Assembly (NCBI GenBank): GCA_005656395.1
Contig: SRSI01000077.1
Span: 248,001-312,000, forward strand
Source of the DNA: Strongyloides papillosus
Lineage: Eukaryota > Nematoda > Chromadorea > Rhabditida > Strongyloididae
DNA length: 64,000 nt
Direction: 5' to 3'
Shown here: positions 1 to 11,684 of the stretch, piece by piece
Numbering within the stretch: the stretch's first letter is position 1
How the letters are laid out: the number at the start of each line of letters is the position of its first letter
Made by a program: the position numbers and the translations under genes
The notes under the pieces: generated by a model
What the model was told of the DNA's origin: nothing
Seen by the model: the letters and a program-made list of their open reading frames with translations, nothing else
Databases searched by the model: none

Positions 1-2167
1 TAAGCGTAATGCAAATTCATTTAACAGAACCTCCGGGTGACATTTTATTATTTTTAACAGGTCAAGAAGAAATTGATACATCATGTGAAATTCTATATGA
101 AAGAATGAAAGCATTAGGCCCTGAGGCCCCTGAATTAATTATATTGCCTGTATATAGTGCTCTACCATCAGAAATGCAAACTAGGATTTTTGAACCAACA
201 CCACCTGGGAAAAGAAAAGTTGTTATTGCAACAAATATTGCTGAAACATCTCTTACTATTGATGGTATTTTTTACGTTGTTGATCCAGGATTTGTAAAAC
301 AAAAAATATATAATCCTAAGAATGGTATGGATTCATTGGTTGTTACACCAATTTCACAAGCAGCTGCAAATCAGAGATCTGGTCGTGCTGGTAGAACAGG
401 TCCTGGTAAATGTTATAGGCTTTATACAGAAAGAGCTTACAAAGAAGAAATGCTACCTGCTCCAGTTCCTGAAATTCAAAGAACAAACTTAGCAGCAACA
501 CTACTGCAATTAAAAGCTATGGGAATTAATGATCTTCTTGGCTTTGATTTTATGGATGCTCCGTCAACAGAATCTATGCTTGTTGCTTTAAGAACATTAC
601 ATGATTTATCTGCTCTAGACAAAGATGGTTTATTATCACTACTTGGAAGGAGAATGGCAGAATTTCCTCTGGACCCGTCATTATCAAAGTTACTTATTAT
701 GTCTGTTGACCTAAAATGTTCTGATGAAATATTAACAATTGTCTCCATGTTATCTGTACAAAATGTTTTTTATAGACCAAAAGATAAACAAGAACAAGCC
801 GATTCGAAAAAGAAAAAATTTAATCAACCTGAAGGAGATCATTGTACTTTACTGGCAGTATACAATTCATGGAAACATGTTAATTTTTCTACTCAATGGT
901 GTTTTGAAAATTTTATTCAAGCCAGAACTATGAAAAGGGCTCAAGATATCAGAAAACAACTTTTATCAATAATGGATAGGCATAAATTCAAGGTTGTATC
1001 ATGTGGAAGAGAAATCAAAAGAGTTCAAAAAGCTATTTGCTCTGGTTTCTTCAGAAATTCAGCTAAACGAGATCCACAGGAGGGATACAGAACTTTAACA
1101 GATGGACAAAATGTGTACCTCCATCCTTCTAGTTCTCTCTTCCAACAACAATCAGAATGGGTTGTATACCATGAACTTGTCATGACAACAAAAGAATACA
1201 TGCGTGAGGTAAGTTCTCCAAAAAAAAATATTCATTATAAGGTAGACAAATAATTATAATAAGGAAAAAATTTATATATTAAAATTTTTTCAATTTAAAC
1301 AACAACATAGCAATTCAGCCCGAACAAAAAAAAATAAACAACGTTAATAGTTTTTCCACTTCTTAGAATTGAATAACTTGTCCACGAGATTTCTTTTGTC
1401 CACCAAGCTCGAAATGTTTACATCTCTTGATTGGAAGTTGAATACGGTGCTTGCATTCAGTACATTCCATACGAAGAACAATCTTCTTGGTAGTTTTAGC
1501 CTTCTTTCTGAAAATTGGCTTTGTTTGACCTCCAAAACCAGCTTGTTTTCTGTCGTAACGTCTCTTTCCTTGAGAACTTGTAGACTCCTTACCTTTTTTG
1601 TATTGGGAGACTTTGTGGAGGGTGTGCTTACGGCATTTAGCACCTGGACAGAATGTTCTACGGGCTTTTGGGATGTTTACCATTTTGATTTCCTAAAAAT
1701 ATAAGATAAGTAGATGAGTGAAAATTTTAGACATAATAACGGCAACAAATACTTCGGAAATCGTATAAAATGCTTTTAATTCGTAATTTATAACAATATA
1801 CCTATGAAATAACCCAAAAAAAAGAGTGGTAGAACAAAAAAATATTTTTGTTTTATTTAAAGTATTGGGAGATTACACTATACCAATGTTAACAGGCGCG
1901 CGTTATAGGAATCAACAATAATTGCGCCGACAAATATAAAAAACTTATTTACCAATATTACTAACAAAACTTTATTTCCAGGTCACAGTAATCGATCCAA
2001 AATGGCTTGTTGAGTATGCTCCGTCCTTCTTCAGGATATCGGATAATACAAAACTATCTGCCTTTAAAAGAAATCAAAAAATTGATCCATTACATAACAA
2101 ATACGAAGCTCCCGATGCTTGGAGAATCTCTAAAGTTAAAAAGAAGATTTACAATCCTAACCGTTAA
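1..2167 (+). CDS. DHX8: ATP-dependent pre-mRNA splicing helicase DHX8/PRP22 (mog-5-like), 5' truncated
   Basis: C-terminal half of a DEAH-box spliceosomal RNA helicase, the family that releases mature mRNA from the spliceosome in the nucleus. The reading frame is open across the left edge. Exons are 3-1208 and 1982-2167; the intron (donor GTAAGT at 1209, acceptor TTTCCAG ending 1981) joins TTKEYMRE to [14 protein letters not shown]. Visible helicase motifs are FLTGQEE (motif IV region), [11 protein letters not shown] (motif V) and [19 protein letters not shown] (motif VI), then the HA2/winged-helix and OB-fold segments ending [13 protein letters not shown]. The match to remembered human DHX8 is near-continuous, so PRP22 is preferred over PRP2/PRP16/PRP43. 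The motif I-III half lies outside the window. The last intron contains the eL42 gene on the opposite strand. The 3' end faces GBE1 convergently with about 80 bp between them. Confidence 0.95.
1363..1683 (-). CDS. RPL36A: 60S ribosomal protein eL42 (L36A/L44), nested in the DHX8 intron
   Basis: Complete intronless 106-residue eL42, a zinc-binding protein of the large ribosomal subunit near the E site. Family landmarks are MVNIPK at the start, [20 protein letters not shown] with Pro56 (the cycloheximide-sensitive residue in this family) and the [11 protein letters not shown]...GQVIQF tail. The start is supported by a TTTTTAG acceptor 9 bases upstream, as for spliced-leader addition. The first zinc pair is spaced CPGAKC (Cx4C) and the second ECTEC (Cx2C); remembered vertebrate proteins have the opposite spacing at the same total length. 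The whole gene lies antisense inside the 773-bp last intron of DHX8, so its promoter must also lie there. Identity is very secure. Confidence 0.97.
   Translation of the reverse strand: MVNIPKARRTFCPGAKCRKHTLHKVSQYKKGKESTSSQGKRRYDRKQAGFGGQTKPIFRKKAKTTKKIVLRMECTECKHRIQLPIKRCKHFELGGQKKSRGQVIQF
1893..1932. promoter_or_regulatory. Candidate eL42 promoter elements inside the DHX8 intron
   Basis: A short GC-rich patch (AACAGGCGCGCGTTAT and, 20 bp on, TTGCGCCGAC) stands out from very AT-rich intron DNA about 215-250 bp upstream of the eL42 start. The octamer CGCGTTAT at 1899-1906 recurs upstream of RPS9 at 20921-20928. A promoter role is inference from position and composition. Confidence 0.35.
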
Positions 2168-2248
2168 GTATTTAATTTTTTTAAATTTTTTACAATTAAA
2201 TAAACATTTTCAACAAAAGAAATATTAAGTATAACTTTTTTTTTAAAT

Positions 2249-4328
2249 TTAGTCAACTTTTTTAAGAACTATTCCAACACGAGAAGGAATATAGACACAA
2301 ATATGATTTCTTCTTCCAGCATATCCTTCAGGGAATGTAAGAATACTTTGATTCATATCTAATCTATTATGTCCACCAAATTTTTCTTCATCACTATTAA
2401 GTGCAATCTTGTAACATCCAGGGACTTCAACACCAATTTTATAGTCAGTAAAAGATTTTGATGGATGGAAATTAATTATCCAAACAAGACCTGCTCTTTC
2501 AAATGCTACTACTTTATCACCATCGTGTTTCCATGAAACATAAGCATATCCTCTGGTAAGAAAATGGAATGACTCCTCCAATTCATTCATTGCACGATCC
2601 CAATTATTTAAAAATTTATATCTCAATAATTCATCATCAACAATATTCCATTGTCTTCTAGCATACTTATAACTACTATTATTTCCTGCTCTAGGAAAAT
2701 CAAGCCATTCAGGATGCCCGAATTCATTTCCAATAAAATTTAACCATGCCTCACCACCAAGACCATATGTTATCAATCTAATTAATTTATGTAAAGCAAT
2801 ACCTCTATCAATTATAGGAGTATTTTCAGTAAGACATGACATATTTGTATACATTTCTTTATCCATCAACCAGAATGCAATTGTTTTATCTCCTACTAAT
2901 GCTTGGTCATGAGATTCAGCATAAGTAACATGTTTTTCCTTATATCTTCTATTTTCTAATTGGAAGACAATGTCACCAATTTTCCAATCCTCATCTTTTG
3001 TATGCTTTAAAATTTTTATCCATAAATCTGGGATAGCCATTGCTAATCTAAAATCAAATCCTTGCCCTCCTTCTTCGATTTCTCTACATAAAGCTGGCAT
3101 TCCAGAAACTTCCTCAGCAATTGTTATCATAAAATTTGGATAAAAATTATGTAGCATATAATTAGCAATTGTCAAATATAGTAAACTTTCAGTATCAACA
3201 TTCATACCAAAATACATTGGATAACCACCACCAAAACTTTCATTCATTCCATGATTATGGTAAATCATTGATGTTACACCATCAAATCTAAAACCATCAA
3301 AACCAAACTCTTCGATCCAGTATCGAAGATTACTTAATAAAAATCTTTGAACCTCTACTTGAGTATAGTCAAATAATCTAGAATCCCATAAAGTATGATA
3401 TCCACGAGCATTTCCATGGAAATAACAACTATTTGTACAATCCCATTCATTTAATCCATCATCAATATTTTTTGATGCATGTGAATGAACAACATCTAAT
3501 AACATTGTTATACCCATAGAATGTGCTTTATCTATAAGATATTTCAATTCATCCGGTGTTCCAAATCTACTACTTGGAGCAAAGAAACTCGTTACCTGAT
3601 ACCCAAATGAAGCATAATAAGCATGTTCCATAATAGCCATAAGTTGAATTGTATTATATCCTTGCTTTTTAATACGAGGAAGAACATTATCAGCGAAATC
3701 CATATATGTATTTACTTTTTCTTCATGACTTGAAATACCAACATGAGCCTCATAAATTCTTAAAGATTCAGGCTTGGGTGGATGAGGGTGTTTAAAAGCA
3801 AACTTTTCTTTTGGATTCCAGAATCTTTGGTGGTATATAACCTCCTTTTCATACTGCCTGACGTATGTAGCCCAGGGACTTAACTTATAATGAGGAACTC
3901 CATTCTTCCAAACAACAATTTTAAGATGAGAATCATGAGGTATTACACAATCACCATCGGAGGTTGGAGGAATTTCTAATTCCCACTTACCGAAGTCTTT
4001 TTTAGTATATTTATGTGATTCTTTATTCCAATCATTAAAATCTCCAACCAATGATAAACCATCAGCACCTGGTGCCCATTCACGACAAAATATTGAATTG
4101 TCATCTTTAACAATAATTCCATAATGTTTGTATCCTTTGGTAAATTCATTTAAACCACCGCACTAAAAAATGACATTAATCATAAAAAAAACAAAGGCTA
4201 AAAAAAATTACTTTATCAATAACTTTTAATCCATCCTGGAAGGCATTATATCTTCTGACAATTTCATTTTTGTGTGGAAGTAAATATTGGTCATCCTTAA
4301 ACAATTCGTCAAGTTTACTTGGAAGCAT
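2249..4328 (-). CDS. GBE1: 1,4-alpha-glucan (glycogen) branching enzyme
   Basis: Cytosolic GH13 enzyme that makes alpha-1,6 branches in glycogen. Two exons, 4328-4212 and 4162-2249, are joined in phase (..VIDK|CGGLNEF..) across a 49-bp intron, giving 676 residues against about 700 in the human protein. Visible features are a CBM48-like N-terminal part (REWAPGA, GDFNDWN), [10 protein letters not shown] near 262, [12 protein letters not shown] with the catalytic Asp near 333, the IAEEVSGMP general-acid Glu near 389, [12 protein letters not shown] with the transition-state Asp near 458, and the [14 protein letters not shown] motif. The start at 4328 is chosen because a TTTTACAG acceptor lies just upstream and the peptide from there aligns with the family N terminus; a longer upstream frame is rejected. 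All catalytic residues are intact. Confidence 0.96.
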
Positions 4329-5275
4329 CTTGAAAATTTCTGTAAAATCAATTAAATAGTAAGAGTATAATATAAATTGTTTAATAGGAAAATATAATAA
4401 TAATGTGGGGTAACGCAATCAAGAAAAGAGAAAAAAATATACATATATTAAAAATGAAACAGTGAAATATATGTAAACAAGAGATAAAAATCACGTAGTG
4501 CAACTTTTTAGTGACATACGTTGCGTCTTAACCAAGTGAATAGCGAAATAATAACCACGCTAGTGGCATTTTTGATGATAAAGAAATCAAATATATTTTT
4601 ATATAAAGGAATAATGTAATGAAGTTAATGCGGAACTTTTATAGTAGCAGAAGATATGTAAATAAATTTTCAAACACTAGTCTTAAAACTTTTTCATCTG
4701 TTTATTATATTTTTGCATAAGTAGTGATTTTTTTTATCTCTTATGTTTAGATAAAACTTTTGTCTTTTCCGTACAAGATAAGAACAAAAATATTAGCTTT
4801 TCAACTGCTTCTATGTTTATCATTTTTTTATGCTTCCAATAATTTAATAGAACTTATTTCTAATTATTTTATGATTAATTACACAAATTTTCTTTACTTC
4901 ATCTTCTAGATATGAAAACAATTCTTCCTCCTTTAAAGTATTCTCATAAAGTACAAGAAAGATAAAGTCAAGGGAATTGACAAACATGAATAAAAGTTAT
5001 CAGGGATGTTTTCCTTCTCCTATTAAAGTGCGCCTTAAAATCCTCACACTATATTTATTTTGGTTTTTTTATATTTTTTAAATATAGTATTAATACGTTT
5101 TTATAAATATCTATGAAATAATAATATACTAACAAATTTATTTTCAAATTTTAAAATAATCTTTCTAATTTGGATATTATTCATTAAAAATTTTTTATCC
5201 ATTTCATTTAAAAAAAGATAATTAAATGAAAACAAATAAATTTAATATTTCCTGGAATTGTTAAACTAATAGAAA
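4329..5275. other. Intergenic region between GBE1 and the kinase
   Basis: Divergent promoter space for GBE1 and the kinase gene. AT-rich with scattered homopolymers; the only less AT-rich patch is about 4490-4560. No gene, tRNA or convincing repeat seen. Confidence 0.6.
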
Positions 5276-6289
5276 ATGAGAAAACAACATTCTAATGATT
5301 TTATTGGATTAACATTTGATAAATTAACTGGTTCTATAATATCTGACTGGATGGTATTTGAAATGATTGGAAAAGGTGGTTTTGGATGTGTTTACAGATG
5401 TTCTTCAATTAAGGATAGAAGCCAAGCTGCTTTTAAAGCAGAAAAAGATAATGACTTTAATACAGGAGATGTGTTATTTGAATGTAAAATTCTTCAGATG
5501 TTAGAGAGGGAGGGAATTTCAGAACACTTTACACATGTTTATGATTTTGGACAGTGTCTAAAATTTCAATATATGGTTGTTACTTTATTAGGTCCAAATC
5601 TTTATGATATATGTTCTTATTTACCAGAGGAGAAATACGAATTAACAACATGGGTTCGTGTTATGTATCAAATTTTAGAATCAATACAATGTTTACATAA
5701 AATTGGCTATATTCATAATGACTTGAAACCAGGAAATTTCGTCATTGGAAATAAATACGATATTAAAAGAAGAAATGTAGTTCATCTAGTGGATTTTGGC
5801 CTTGCTTCAAAATATGGTAGTGAAAATAACCCTGTTTCATTGAGATATAAAAGTGAAAAAAAAGGAATTGAGTATATTGGTACAGTAACACATTGCAGTC
5901 CAAATGCTCATTTAAGAATTGAATTAGGAAGACGTGATGATATTTGGAGTTGGTTGTTTTTATCAATGGATTTTTATAAAGAGATGCCATGGAGGAATTT
6001 GTCAACAGAAGAAGAAATAGAGAAATGTAAATTGTCATTAAGTATTGAAAATTATTGTCAATATTTACCTGTTGAATACAATGTTATTTTAGAAAACTTA
6101 AAGACACTTGGAATTTACGATGAACCTAACTATACCTTATATTTCAATCAACTAGAATTAATAATGAAGACATATAAAGTTTCATGGAGTGACTCTTATC
6201 AATGGGAATTACTTCCATTTGAAACGAAAGAAATTTTAAATTTGAGTGTTTCAAAAGAATTGGCAGTTGACTTAACACAAGAGGCTTGA
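5276..6289 (+). CDS. TTBK/casein kinase 1-like protein kinase
   Basis: Single-exon 337-residue protein kinase of the CK1 superfamily, closest in style to the tau-tubulin-kinase-like group expanded in nematodes. Glycine loop GKGGFG at 32-37, VAIK-type lysine K54 (AFKAE), helix-C Glu69, catalytic loop IHNDLKPGNF with Asp149/Lys151/Asn154, and DFG at 173-175. The activation-segment end has the worm pattern SPNAH...GRRDDIWSW...PW. It is expected to be active, but the HRD Arg is Asn (HND), so regulation by activation-loop phosphorylation is unlikely. Many such worm kinases are male/sperm-expressed; that is family knowledge and cannot be seen here. The substrate cannot be assigned. Confidence 0.88.
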   Translation: MRKQHSNDFIGLTFDKLTGSIISDWMVFEMIGKGGFGCVYRCSSIKDRSQAAFKAEKDNDFNTGDVLFECKILQMLEREGISEHFTHVYDFGQCLKFQYMVVTLLGPNLYDICSYLPEEKYELTTWVRVMYQILESIQCLHKIGYIHNDLKPGNFVIGNKYDIKRRNVVHLVDFGLASKYGSENNPVSLRYKSEKKGIEYIGTVTHCSPNAHLRIELGRRDDIWSWLFLSMDFYKEMPWRNLSTEEEIEKCKLSLSIENYCQYLPVEYNVILENLKTLGIYDEPNYTLYFNQLELIMKTYKVSWSDSYQWELLPFETKEILNLSVSKELAVDLTQEA

Positions 6290-7262
6290 TTTTTATTAAA
6301 AATTCTTTCAAAATATTTACATTATTTTTTTTAATAAAAAATGAATTAAATTTCTACTCATTTATTGAGATAATTGTAAAAGTGATAGTTTACACTTATA
6401 ATTGCTTTTTGTTGATATTCATTCAATAATACTAGTTGAATTTGTTGTCGTCAAAAATTATCATTTCCAGATTGAATGTCATTGAAAAGTACATTTAGAT
6501 TTTAAAATGTACTCTTAATATAAAGTATTGTAATATATTTTACTGATAATTTAAAATGATCAGTCAGTTTATCTTTTGTTGTTAATGAATGGTATTTTTT
6601 AAAAGTAATTAACTTAAATATACAATCATGTATATGTATATATATATCATATATCACATGTTATGGTTGTAAAATAATATTTATTTATCTAACAACTAAC
6701 ATTTAGTAAATATTTTATAAATTTTTAAATTTCAATTTAATTATAGATGAAAAAAGAAAACAAGTGAGAATAATTTTTAAAAATATTCCTATTTGTTACC
6801 ACATGCTTTATTAGTTTAAATGAAACAATTTTTAACTGAAAACCCATTAAATATACTTTTCTATATTTTATAAAATTTTACACATACACTTATATTTATT
6901 TTCTTCTTTCTAAGCAACAGTTATATATATTTATAACTTCATTTTTAATCCAACATAATTGTATATTTGCATTTATTTTTAGTTATGATAACTATATAAT
7001 TTTTGTTTTATATTACATTATCTAAAGCAAATAGTTATTAAATAGATTTGAAAATGTGAAAAAAAGTGCTTATAATTATTTAAAGTATATTATAAAAAAT
7101 ATATAAGAATTATTAATTTTAATTATCAAAAATTATAGAAGTAAGAAAGTACATGCTTACATAACATACCTATTATTTTTCAAGATTTGTTTTATTCTAT
7201 ATTTTTTATTATATTTATATTATTTTAAATAATATTTATAGGTTATTTAGGATCATAATAAT
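6290..7262. other. Intergenic region between the kinase and the acetyltransferase
   Basis: About 970 bp of AT-rich DNA with a short TATATA-rich patch near 6630-6660. It must contain the kinase 3' end and the acetyltransferase promoter. No gene seen. Confidence 0.55.
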
Positions 7263-7958
7263 ATGGCAGAAATTAGTAATATTACTATAAGATATGCTAA
7301 CAAAGATGACAGGAAAGATATTGTTGAATTTTTGTTGTCTGACTTTTTAGTAAATGAAACATTAAATTCATCAGTAGGATTAAGTAGAGAGGATGCAGGA
7401 GAATTTTTTACTCAACTAACTGATGCTGGATTGGAGGGACAGGAAAGTTGTATCATTTTAAATGAAAAAAATGAAATTATTGGATGTAGAATTGGATGCA
7501 TTAAAAATAGGGAGGATAAAAATGAGGAAGATTTTTTAATGAAAGAAGAAATAATAAATAATGATGGAAGTAGAAAAGTTGTAACAAAAAGTTCTTATAA
7601 CAAAGTTCAACTTATCCAAGCTATACTTGGACACGTTGATTCAAAAATGTGGCAATCTTTACCAAGTCATATTAATAAAATATTTTATATTATTATCCTT
7701 TCTGTTTCTAAGGATTATACTAGAAGAGGACTTGGTGAAAAATTAACTTCTTTTGGATTAGATGAGCTTAAACAAAAAAATATTCAAGGTGTTTTTGCTG
7801 AATGTTCAGCAATAAAATCACAAAATCTTTTTAGTAAACTTGGATATAAATGCTATTATTCAATATTACATTCAGAATTTGTCGATGAAAATAATCATCA
7901 AATTTTTATTGCTAAAGACGATACAGACAGTGTTAAAATTATGTTTAAAGAAATCTAA
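7263..7958 (+). CDS. GNAT-family N-acetyltransferase (arylalkylamine/polyamine-like)
   Basis: 231-residue single-exon protein with a GNAT fold. The N-terminal strand TIRYANKDDRKDIVEFLL is typical. The acetyl-CoA pyrophosphate loop is LSVSKDYTRRGLGEKLT (about 147-163), fitting the Q/RxxGxG/A motif. A C-terminal NLFSKLGYKCYY segment matches the family's closing strand. It resembles the arylalkylamine (dopamine/serotonin-type) acetyltransferases of invertebrates in size and layout, but the acceptor substrate cannot be read from the sequence. The start has an ATAG acceptor-like sequence upstream. It is convergent with the Spinster gene, 163 bp apart. Confidence 0.8.
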   Translation: MAEISNITIRYANKDDRKDIVEFLLSDFLVNETLNSSVGLSREDAGEFFTQLTDAGLEGQESCIILNEKNEIIGCRIGCIKNREDKNEEDFLMKEEIINNDGSRKVVTKSSYNKVQLIQAILGHVDSKMWQSLPSHINKIFYIIILSVSKDYTRRGLGEKLTSFGLDELKQKNIQGVFAECSAIKSQNLFSKLGYKCYYSILHSEFVDENNHQIFIAKDDTDSVKIMFKEI

Positions 7959-8121
7959 TAAAACAAGTTATTTCTTAATAAATAATTGATAAACCAAATA
8001 TTTACATTCTTAAAAAGTATGTACATAAAATTTAGATAAAATTAAATACCATCTTTTATTTAAAAGGCATTTTGTGTCTCCCATATTATTGGAAAGTTTT
8101 ATACTCTGCGATTGTGTGCAA

Positions 8122-9695
8122 TTAGTTTTCCGTTTCTTTTATTGTACCAATTTCTTTTTCGTATTTTTTCTTATCATTAACAATATAAACAGAAGCTAAG
8201 AAGAATGATACAACACTGATAATTAAAATGACGTTTGGCACATAGAATGCATATTTTAATGATCTAAAATGACCGTTAGGGGTATCATCAGAACCACGTA
8301 TCCAATCTGAAACTAATCCAACAATATAAGGGCCTGATGCATCACCAAATAAGTGAGAAATCATAATTTGAAAGGCGTTTGCTACAGAACGCCTTTTTGG
8401 TACAATTATGCATAGTGTCATATCTACTAATATTGCTGTATTTACACAAACAAGAAGGACTGTAACAAATATAGTAATCCATGTAAAAATTAATTCTACT
8501 GACATTAATTCAAATATTAAAAATAAAAATGGTACAGCAAGAACTGATGCAACTGTACATACTAAAGCATCGGATTTATCAGATTTTGGAAAACAATAAT
8601 AACCATTTTTCCACCACATTGCTATAAGTGAACCTAAAGTAACTCCAACAATACCACCAATACAAGTTATTAAACCAAACAAAAATGATATATTATCTTT
8701 TGTATCGTTTGGTATATCTTTTAAAGTTTTATAATGATATTTTGTTGCATAGAAATATTCAATTGCTGTCGGTGCCCAAAAAGACAGGGTCCCTGTGACA
8801 AATGTAATTGTAGCACTACCTATTGTAGCAAATATATATGTTTTACTTTTTGCAAGGTATTTTAAATCTTTCCAATACGAGGTATTTTTTCCTTCAAATG
8901 CACTAGCATTTTTTTCATCCTTCTCAGCTAATCCTCTTTCTGGCTCCTTGATAACAAAGACAATCATTAAAACACAAATAATTCCAAAAAATGGCGTGAC
9001 ACGTACACCCCACTGCCAATTATTTGCAGCATTAGCTACTGCCGACCCAACAATGTACCCCAAGCCAGAACCAACTGGTGTTGCAAAATAAAATATCATC
9101 AATGACTTTGATCGCATTTGTTCTGTAAATAAATCAGCAATTAGTGTTGGTGCTATTATAGCATATGAAGCTTCACCAATCCCAACAACACCTCTTAACA
9201 TTAAGAAAGCTATAAACGACTATAATGAAAAAAATTAAATAATTTTAAAATATATATTTTATTATTTACATTTTGAGGAATAAAAGATGAAGCAAAAACG
9301 GCAACAATCCATATTGTTATACCTATAGTTATGATATATTTCCTATTGTACCTATCACCTAAAAATCCGGCTAGTGGTGCAAAAACCATATAGAAAACAA
9401 TAAAAATTGTTTGCAGTAAGCCTCCTTCACTATCATTAAGAGAATAAAAAGCTTGTATTTGTGTAAGTACCCCAGCTACAGTATACCTATCCATATAATT
9501 AAGCATATTAATTATAAAAAGAACACCAATAACAATATATGCCCTCCAACCCGTATATTTCTTGTTTTGGCCAATTTTTTCTTCAGTAACAATAGTTATG
9601 TTATTATCTTTTGCATTATCAATTTGAACATCCTCTTTTAAATTTGATATACTTCTTTCAAAACCGTTATTATGAACACCAATTTTACATGACAT
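8122..9695 (-). CDS. Spinster-type MFS transporter (lysosomal lipid / sphingolipid transporter family)
   Basis: Two exons, 9695-9270 and 9219-8122, separated by a 50-bp intron, encode a 507-residue 12-TM major facilitator protein. Diagnostic pieces are NMLNYMDRYTVAG in TM1 (residues 63-75), the cytoplasmic loop GDRYNRK (113-119) and RGVVGIGEASYAIIAPTLIADLF after the splice junction. These are shared by Spinster/SPNS proteins, which export lysophospholipids or sphingosine phosphate from lysosomes or across membranes. The length is near the human 528. Start supported by TTTTTTAG 8 bases upstream. A long acidic N-terminal tail precedes TM1. The family call is strong; lipid specificity is unknown. 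Confidence 0.92.
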
Positions 9696-11684
9696 TTTAA
9701 ATCCTAAAAAATTAAAATAATTATATTTTAAGGAGAAAAAAAACGTTAATTCTTGAATGAATTATATAAAATTAAGTATTTGTGATTATGATTAAATGTT
9801 ACATTTATCAAATTGTATGAATGATAATGAAACTGTTAAAATTATAAGATAAGAATAATCTATGATGAAGTATGTAATTACATATGGAAAAAAGTAATTT
9901 TTATATTTTATTAAATATTTAATTTTTTAATGTTTACGCAAAACATATGTTAATCTTCGAATACAAAATTCTCAACATTAGATTTTGATAAAAAAAGTAC
10001 TATTTATAATGTAGATTAATAATTTTTCAGAATTTAATTTTTGTTGAGAATGAAAAATCTTTTATTTTCTTATATATAAATCACTCAAATATTATTCTTT
10101 TATAATATATATGTACAATTAAAATATTTTTGATTTTAATAATTAAATATTAAAATATAAATATCAGGTGTTATTTAATAAAAATTTGAAAAATGTTGTA
10201 ATGAAAATTAATATATTTATTGGTATGGTTTGTTAGATTAACACTATAAGATAAAAAGTTTAATATATTGGAGTTTATACGAAACTAATTGAAAATATAG
10301 TAACGTTATATAATAATACAAAAAAATGACTACATTTTAGATAGGTAAGTTGTACTAATAGATTATAATAAAAATTTTACAATGCCCACTCAATATTAAA
10401 AATTGTGATTTTTTATTTTGTAAAAGTATGCAAATTCATATTTTTATATTGAAAATGTTAAGTATTAAAAGTTATTAAAATGGTATAGAAATATTATGGA
10501 TGAATCATCAAGTTATATTTCATTTTATCGAATTGTTATTTCGTATGGGAAAATATTGTTGTAAATAACTATAGGTATATATAATATATATAAATATTGC
10601 GATCAAAGATGATAAAGAGTAGTTTAATTTACCAATCTAGGTCACTTATAATTGTCAATATACTGCATTAATAGACATATAATAAAGAAAGTTTACTTGA
10701 ATACCACCTTAATATTAAATTGAGTATTAAATTAATAATAAAAAAACATTAAATAATAAAGATATTTTTTATTTAATAATTACAAGGCATGTTTGCAAAG
10801 CTTTATAAGTTTTCCATACAGTATTGTATTAATATTATTTGATTATCACCATAGAACGTGTAATAATTAGATATATTTTATGGATAAAGTTTTTAATAAA
10901 TTTATTTTATTTTACCAAAGTGACATATATTATAGATAAATTTTTTTTCTGAATAGTGATTTTCTAGTTTTTTTTTCAATGCTAGAAAGCTATAAAAACA
11001 CGTGTTATCGGCGATAAGAAGGATAGGCGTGTAAGTGATAAAGAAAAAGTTAGTGTTCTGGTTTTATCATGTTAACTAAAGTACAATAAAAAATAAAAAA
11101 ATTAAAAAATGTGGCATTAAAACTCTTTCAATGACATTTCTGTAGAAAAATACTTTTAATCAAAGAAATTTTCGTACAAAGTCTCCAAAGAGTTTGTGTT
11201 ATTATTTTTTGTAGACTACAATAAAAAGATTAACATTAATGTTACCATGCTGACGCTTAGACTTTAAATCTTTCTTGTTTTTATTAATGATTTTATTAAA
11301 ATTGATATTTCCGTATGAAGCTTTATAAATACATAAGATTATCATATTTAAACAAAAGCTATTAAGAATAATTATCATAGAAATGCTATCATGTTTATTT
11401 AGAAAAAAAGGAAATGTAATAGTATTATCAAATAAAAAAAGTACATTTAAAATATTATTGTTACAATACCTTTTTAAACACAGCATTCGGCTAAATCAAC
11501 GAATAAGCCAAGAAAAATAAATTAAATAGAAACTATAAAACATATATTCAAAGATGTTAAACTTTAATACATATCTATAATTTTCTAACATATATTTATT
11601 ACAACTAAATAAAAAATTAATTGATATAAAAACCAACAATGATAACAATTAAACAACGTTGATAATCTACTTTCTTAAAATCTC
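9696..11684. other. Upstream region of the Spinster gene
   Basis: About 2 kb between the HMG-CoA synthase 3' end and the Spinster start. Strongly AT-rich, with one compositionally distinct regulatory-looking patch at about 10990-11045. A 94-codon minus-strand frame at 11202-11486 has no recognisable domain and low-complexity content, so it is not called. Confidence 0.55.
10997..11018. promoter_or_regulatory. Overlapping E-box palindrome and GATA-site palindrome
   Basis: AACACGTGTT (10997-11006) is a perfect palindrome containing the E-box CACGTG. It abuts TTATCGGCGATAA (11005-11017), an inverted pair of GATA sites around a single G, followed by another GATAAG-like site. It lies about 1.3 kb upstream of the Spinster start. 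Function as a gut/lysosomal enhancer is inference from known GATA and TFEB/HLH-30 site preferences. Confidence 0.35.

Noticed and set aside
4176..4418. Longer N terminus for GBE1 starting at 4418
   Set aside because: The extra 30 residues are hydrophobic translated spacer, a TTTTACAG acceptor separates them from the ATG at 4328, and family alignment begins at 4328.
11202..11486. 94-codon minus-strand frame between Spinster and HMGCS
   Set aside because: I/N/K/L-rich low-complexity content, no domain, no leader acceptor; typical of chance frames in AT-rich DNA.
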